Source: Pleodorina starrii
Lineage: Eukaryota > Chlorophyta > Chlorophyceae > Chlamydomonadales > Volvocaceae
Length of the DNA stretch: 64,000 bases
Assembly (NCBI GenBank): GCA_030267565.1
Contig: BRXU01000007.1
Coordinates: forward strand, 992,001-1,056,000
Direction: 5' to 3'
Shown: positions 58,513-64,000 of the stretch, piece by piece
How positions within the stretch are numbered: position 1 is the stretch's first letter
Layout of the letters: each line of letters opens with the position of its first letter
Program-made: the position numbers and the translations under genes
Notes under the pieces: generated by a model
Databases searched by the model: none
Seen by the model: only the letters and a program-made list of their open reading frames with translations
Told to the model about the DNA's origin: nothing

Positions 58513-61500
58513 ATGACGACCGGCAACGGCCATGCGATGAGCAATGGGACCAATGGAGGCGTGGATGGCAATGTCTCAGCACACGCAGGGATTAAAGTCG
58601 AGCTCGTAATGCCGGAGGTCTGTCCAGTCGCTTGTAGAGCGCTTGCCGTGTGCGCGAGCGTTAAATCAAGACGGGCGTGGGCTTGCAGGGCGAGGTCCAG
58701 GACATCCAAAATGCGCGCATCTACCACGACGAGCACTTCTCTCATGGCGTTCGAGTTACAGCCGATGAGACAACGGGCCCTTCCCGCAAAGCAACGGGGA
58801 TACTGGGCATGCGGTCGCCAACCAACCTTGACCCGAACGCTGGCCTGAAGGCCATCGGCGCCGTGTCCCTGGGCACCCCGGTACGCACTTGATTGTGTTC
58901 ATTTTAATTAACAAGTATCTGAATTGTGTCCGCAAACCCTCGTGCTTTGTACTGCCTTGGCCGGCGCCGACCGTGAACACTGCGCTCCTCCTCCTGCGCT
59001 GCGCAATGCCTCGCGACTTTTCTGTGGGATTCTTCTCTGCAAGCGTAGGAATGCCGCAGACGTGTCCGCTTGTTGCGTTGGCGGGTTGCTTGCGCCAGGA
59101 CAGCTCCCCTGGGCCCCCGCCCTGCTGTGGCGCCTGGTAGGCCCAGCGAAACTCCTCCATTGGGGCCGGCTCTGCGTCTTGCCGCCCACCCACGCCTTCG
59201 CCCCGGCCCCCGGAGACGTCGCCGCCCCCCAATGAGCTCACCGGGCCCCCCCGAGGACCAGAAACCCACTTCAACAACAACAGCAAATACGGTAGCAACA
59301 ACAGCATATGGCAACAACTCTGCAGCTGTTCCCTGTCCCAGCACGCTATTGCCTCCCGTCCCGTCCCCCGTCCCGTCCCCCGCAGATGCCCAAGTGGCCA
59401 CCAGGGCACCAGAGCGCCGCCTTCGAGGTATGGCAGGCCACGGCAGCGATCCATCCCACTCGAGTCGCACATCGGCTTCATGCGCGCTCACAGCACCGAA
59501 CGGACCCCACCCCACCCGTCCCCACACGCACACACATACACGGTTGCATACACCGCCTGACGATGTCTCTTGCACCGACCTGCATACCCACCTCTGCCAT
59601 CCCCCGCGAAATTTTCTTTATACCACCCGGGGGGCCTGTGGGTGGTCGGGCGGGTGCGCTCAGACTCACAGGAGCGCCCTCCCCCAAACCCCCCTCCCTG
59701 CACACCTGCGACGACAGCTGTGCCGTGTCCCTGTCACCCCCGGGGGCCTGTAGTCTTGCTGCTGCTCCCTCATCCCGCATCGTCTTTGAACCCACATCGC
59801 CACCCCCACACACACCCGGCCCTCAGCCCCCTTCCCCGGCCGCTCCCGCACCGCGCACCTCACACCGCAGGCCGTGGCTGTGAAGAAGAGCTTCATCCTC
59901 TCACCCGCGGAGATCTACGCAGAGTGCGCACACCACGGTGGGTGGCTGGGCGGGTGGGTGGCTGGCGGCGGGGGCCCCCCGGGGGGAGCCGGGGGCTGTG
60001 CGGGGCGTGGGGAGGACAGGCAGGGGCGAGGCGGGCCGAGGCGAGGCGAAGTGGGACAGGGCGAGGCGGGGAGGGGAGGGAGCAGGGCGGAGGAACCTTC
60101 TCACGCCGGGTGGGTGGATGGGTTGTTGGGTGGCACGTGAGTCCACGCACTGTTGACGATGGCACTGGCGGGCGGGGACCGGGACGCTGTTGGGACCAAC
60201 GGGGAGCGTTGCGCGTGTGGCCGGTCAGGGACGGTTGTGGGGGGCTCGGGGGGGGATCAGGCCTGGCTGGCTGGCGGGCCATACGGGCTGTCGGGCAGCG
60301 TCGTCGAGCAAGAAGCGCGGAAGGTGTGCGCGCATCACCTCCCACGCACCCCTCATTCTCCGCACCGCACAATGCGGAGCAACCCCGCCGCGTCCATATC
60401 CCGCCGCCGCTGACACTGCCGCCGCCGCCGCCGCTGCCGCCGCTCCCGTCGGCCTTGTGGGTTCGATCTCCTCCGCCCGCAGGCGAGGAGAAGTCCAAGT
60501 TCGCCTGGTACAAGCTGTGGACGCTCTCCATCATCGCCGGCTGCTACGTGGGTGAGCCGCTCTGACTCGGGCCCCCTCACCCCGTGAGCTCCCCCGGGGC
60601 CCACTGGAACAAGCGCACCGACAGCGCCGGTTCTTCTTCTTCGGGTGCTCCTCTGCACTCTGGTCGGTGCTCCTTGGCGCACGTGCCGCATCGCCGCCCG
60701 GGTTCGATTCCCGCGTTACACATACCCACACACCCATCCACCCACGCGTATGTGGTACGTCTGCCCGCCCCTCCTCTGTTGTCCCCGGACCCGGCTCGTC
60801 GCCCGCCACCGACTCGTGGGGACCCCATGCCGTCATGCCTGCGAACTTCTCTTTATACCCCATGCCTGCCTGCATCGCTGCATGCGTCCAGGTTTCGGCT
60901 ACACCACCTGTCTGCTCATCGGCGGCACGCTGCTCCAGGCTCCAGGGGTGGGCAAGGAGGCCGAGGAGAACTACGGCCTGTTCAAGCTGGTGTACGGCGC
61001 GGTGGGTTTCCCCTTCAGCTTCACCACCATTGTGGTGTGCGGCTCGGAGCTGTACACCAGTCTGTGCGCCTACATGACGGCCGCCTGGTGGGAGGGCAAG
61101 GTGAGGGAGGGGCGGGAGGTGCAGGGGAGGGAAGAGACGACACCACACCGCGGGAAGAAGAAGAAGAAGGGCGGGGAGGGCGATGTACATGGGGGTTTGT
61201 AAGAGCCTGATGCGATGCGTGTCTTCAAGGTGCACTCTGTCAAGGCAGCAAAGGCGTAGCCCCGCGGGTACCTGGACACCGCCGGCCCAACACACGCACC
61301 GCCCCCGTGTCGCGCAGGTGGGGGTGCTGGACGTGCTGCGCATGCTCGCCATTTCCTGGATAGGCAACTTCATCGGCTGCGCCGGCATGGCGGGCCTGTT
61401 CAGGGCATCGGGGGTGTACGACCATCACGACACGACGCTCAAGCGCCAGGTGGCGGCGAAGCTGGCACTGGGCTGGGGGGCGGTGTTTGTCAAGGGTACG

Positions 61501-62795
61501 TGTGCGGGTTGGGTGTGAGGATTGGGGTGAGGGGGCTGCGGCTGCGGGAGAGCTGGGAGGCGCTGCTTGGTTGGTGGGGGCCGGGGGCGGGGTGGGGTGG
61601 GTGCCATGGGAATTTCCTTCACCGGTATATTCAGCAGCAGGACAGCAGTGCGGTTTGCATTCGTGTCATGTACACATCAATCCAATGGCCGCAGTCCCTG
61701 CCCCTCGGAAGAGTGGAGATGGGGGTCCCTGGTTTGAGGGGCCAAACAAGGAAAAAGCCTTTTTTTTTGCTATTTTCCTGCTAGTCCATCATTGCCGTGG
61801 ACGCTACCCTGGGCCAGCTGGCCACCAGCCCTCAACCGGCACCCCTCCTGTCTGTACCTGCCTTGTTGATCTGCCGGTTATCTTGGTAAAGATCCCCAAT
61901 TGCCACCGGTACCTCTGCCTGCGCCTCTGCGCCCCTCCGCCTCCGCAGGCATCTTCGCCAACTGGCTGGTGGGCATCGCGACATGGATGGCGAATGCCGC
62001 CCAGGTGGGTGGTGGGTTGTGTGCTGGCTCAACTGGCAGCCGGCTGGGGGGCCGTGTGTGTGAATGTGAATGTAGTTGTGTTTTGTATGTGCGGTATCTC
62101 GCCGGGCCTGACGCTGGCCAGGGGCTCTCGGCGCATCCCCGGATAACCCCCACACCCCCACCCCAAACTCGCCGCCTGCAGGACCTCACCGGCAAGGCTG
62201 TTGCCATCTGGCTGCCCATCTCCGCCTTTGGCATGATTGGTGGGTGCTGCTGGCTCCATGCCACCAGGCGGGGGGGGGGCTGCAGCGCGCCAACAGGGTG
62301 TTGTCGGGGTCTCGGTGCGGAGTGGAGGGGCGGGGAGAGGCTCGGCGTGTGTAATGTGTAATGGCTGCGCCGCAGCAGCCATGGCCAGGGGGTCTTCCCG
62401 GGGTGGGTGGGTTGTCGGAATGAATTGTGAGGGCAGGGTTGGCACGCGGGGCTTGAAAGACCACTTGAACGAACTCTCTACCCGTACGGTAGCCCCTCAC
62501 CTGCCCCACGTCCCGCCGCCACTCACCTGCCCCACCCCCACCCCCTTCACCGCCACACACTCTCCCTCCCTCAGGCTTCGAGCATTGCATCGCCAACATG
62601 TTTCTGTTCGTGATGGCCTGGTGCCAGGGCGAGAACATCACCGCCAAGCAGTTCATCTGGCACAACCTCATCCCATCCACCCTGGGTAACTACATCGGCG
62701 GCGGCGTCTGCCTCTCCACCGTGTACGCGATCGCCTACGGCGCGCCGCCCAAGCGGATCGGCAAGTGGCTCGACCAGAAGCTCAAGCGCAACTGA
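58513..62795 (+). CDS. NAR1: NAR1-family formate/nitrite (anion/bicarbonate) channel
   Basis: Ten exons: 58513-58617, 58671-58880, 59387-59428, 59871-59937, 60483-60551, 60892-61100, 61318-61495, 61949-62004, 62182-62239, 62575-62795; 404 residues. From about residue 120 the sequence is a full FNT channel with six membrane spans: AEIYAECAHHGEEKSKF, WTLSIIAGCYVGFGYTTCLL, GFPFSFTTIVVCGSELYT, ISWIGNFIGCAGMAGLF, the re-entrant FANWLVGIATWMA, and IWLPISAFGMIGFEHCIANM with the FEH-xx-ANM signature. Volvocine NAR1 members carry nitrite into the chloroplast or, as NAR1.2/LCIA, bicarbonate. The first 119 residues are hydrophilic (MTTGNGHAMSNG) and do not look like a transit peptide, so a plasma-membrane or other location is possible. 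Location near IFT88 recalls NAR1.4 of C. reinhardtii chromosome 7, but that is from memory. Confidence 0.93.
60640..60725 (+). other. tRNA-like / SINE-like fragment with a Pol III B-box in NAR1 intron 5
   Basis: The sequence GGTTCGATTCC at 60701-60711 is a perfect B-box and sits in a possible T-arm (CCGGG, loop, CCCG). Upstream CTGGTCGGTGCTCC resembles a D-arm. No acceptor stem or full cloverleaf can be drawn, so it is not a functional tRNA; a tRNA-derived SINE remnant is possible. Confidence 0.25.
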
Positions 62796-64000
62796 AGGCA
62801 GGTGTGATAAAAAAAGAAGAGGCCGAAGGAAGGTGTGATGAAAAGTGAAGCAAAGTGAACAAGCTGACGAAAGGTGTTGGCGTGTTCCGGCAGGGGCTCC
62901 GTTGCAAAAGCCTGGCAGCCCGGGCAGCGGCGTTGGTGCAGCTGCGGCGAGGAAGCAGCAGCAGCGGCTACAAGCTTTTCAAGCGCGAGCTTGTTAGGGA
63001 ACGGATGGCGGGCTGGTGGCTTGTGATGAAGAAGATGAGGAACGTGAAGCGCGCCTATTTATTAGAACTACGATCCATGCGCATCCATGCTCGCAGTTGC
63101 ATCGTGCGAGGTTGAGTTGAGTCGAGTTTGCAGCGCTGCGCTCGCGACTTGTCAGCGCGGCAGCTTTTCTTATTAGTTTTTATTTAACCGATGTCGCTCG
63201 AGAGAGGCGCGAGACTGTCTGTCGTACCACGTGGAGGACTCGCCGGGAATGGAGGCGAGCGGGAAAATTTTGGAGAGGACGCGAGTTTTGGAGAGGAGCG
63301 AAGAGCGTGTGTCGTGTGGCAACATGCGTTGCTTGTGACCTCCAGCGGCAGTGAGCGCATGCACGTCTGGGTTTGGGTGGGTGCTCGGCGCCGGTCTTGG
63401 CCGCGTGCCGGCGGAGCGCTGCGCGTGGAGAGGCGCCTCTCCGCGCCCAGTAACTGGGTTGTCGGGCGATCTGTCGGGGGCGATTCTTTCCTGGAGCTGA
63501 CCAACAAGTGTGTGCGCGAGGGCCCTGATTGTGGGGTTCGGTGAATTTAGTCCGAGATGAGTGTGCACTGCGGCTGTCCTGATCGTTGTGCGGAGACTGA
63601 GCGAGAGTGCGATTATCGTAAGTGGCTTGCGTGGGGGGAGAGTGCGATTCGGCGAGTCGCTTGATAGGGTTTGCTACCGGTAGTGCTGTTTCCGTCGCTC
63701 CTAGGGAATGTGAGAGAGCGACCAAGGAACGGCCTGTTACGGAACACGACGAATGGCTATGAATGGCTGAATGGAATGGCTCCGCAACAGAAAACATGTG
63801 TAGTTCTAATTGGTCATTTTGCTTGAGCGACTGGACAGGACTGGACTGGTGTGCGATTCGTCGGCCCAGGCAGAGGCCGAAATGCGGCCTGGGGAGGGGG
63901 GGGGGGCCGGGGGAGTGTGGGTCACTGCGAGGGTGTACCGGTACATGCGCACCTGCACCAAGTGCTGCGCTGTGGCCCCGATCGTAGGAACGCGCGCTCG
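62796..64000. other. 3' UTR of NAR1 and unassigned DNA to the window end
   Basis: No gene is supported. Small ORFs occur on both strands without codon bias. I found no TGTAA, so the NAR1 transcript end is not located. The last few hundred bases may be upstream sequence of a gene beyond the window. Confidence 0.4.

Overview
This is nuclear DNA from a green alga of the Chlamydomonas/Volvox group. The evidence is the extreme GC content, the GC-ending codons, dense short GT-AG introns with C/T-rich acceptors, TGTAA polyadenylation signals, Ala/Gly/Pro/Gln homopolymer tracts in proteins, and a gene set that combines cilia (IFT88, the dynein assembly factor DNAAF6/TWI1) with a chloroplast Rubisco chaperone (RbcX) and a NAR1-type formate/nitrite channel. 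The exact species cannot be fixed from the window. Nearly all genes are multi-exon, so I rebuilt exon chains by hand from splice sites, reading-phase continuity and family similarity. Phases add up exactly for every chain listed.

Layout. Positions 3-2786 (+) are the 3' end of a large low-complexity gene. Positions 4761-6927 (+) encode an ADF/cofilin with an unusual N-terminal extension. Positions 9093-17036 (-) encode a roughly 2,200-residue disordered protein. Positions 17727-24755 (+) encode a CWF19L1/Drn1-like splicing factor with an extra RRM and two minisatellite-filled introns. Positions 25941-27940 (+) encode an RbcX with a long C-terminal tail. Positions 29645-31242 (-) encode a small ubiquitin-fold protein. 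Positions 34309-43367 (-) encode IFT88 in 20 exons. Positions 44067-46142 (+) encode DNAAF6, head to head with IFT88. Positions 46642-47626 (+) hold a small unrecognised four-exon gene that no single long ORF reveals. Positions 49201-53369 (+) encode a secreted M14 metallocarboxypeptidase. Positions 54594-58080 (-) encode a low-complexity protein with a conserved-looking C-terminal half. Positions 58513-62795 (+) encode the NAR1 channel. The last 1.2 kb holds no gene I can support.

How the genes relate. These are individually transcribed eukaryotic genes, not an operon. The clearest functional pairing is IFT88 with DNAAF6. Their start codons are 700 bp apart and divergent, and both products are needed to build motile cilia. 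Two more divergent pairs share short upstream regions (17037-17726 and 58081-58512). I found no CRISPR array, intact transposon, rRNA or convincing tRNA.

The most interesting leads are an alternative in-frame C-terminal exon for IFT88, the architecture changes in ADF, RbcX and CWF19L1, the unrecognised gene beside DNAAF6, and a recent 96-bp in-frame duplication in the giant disordered protein.
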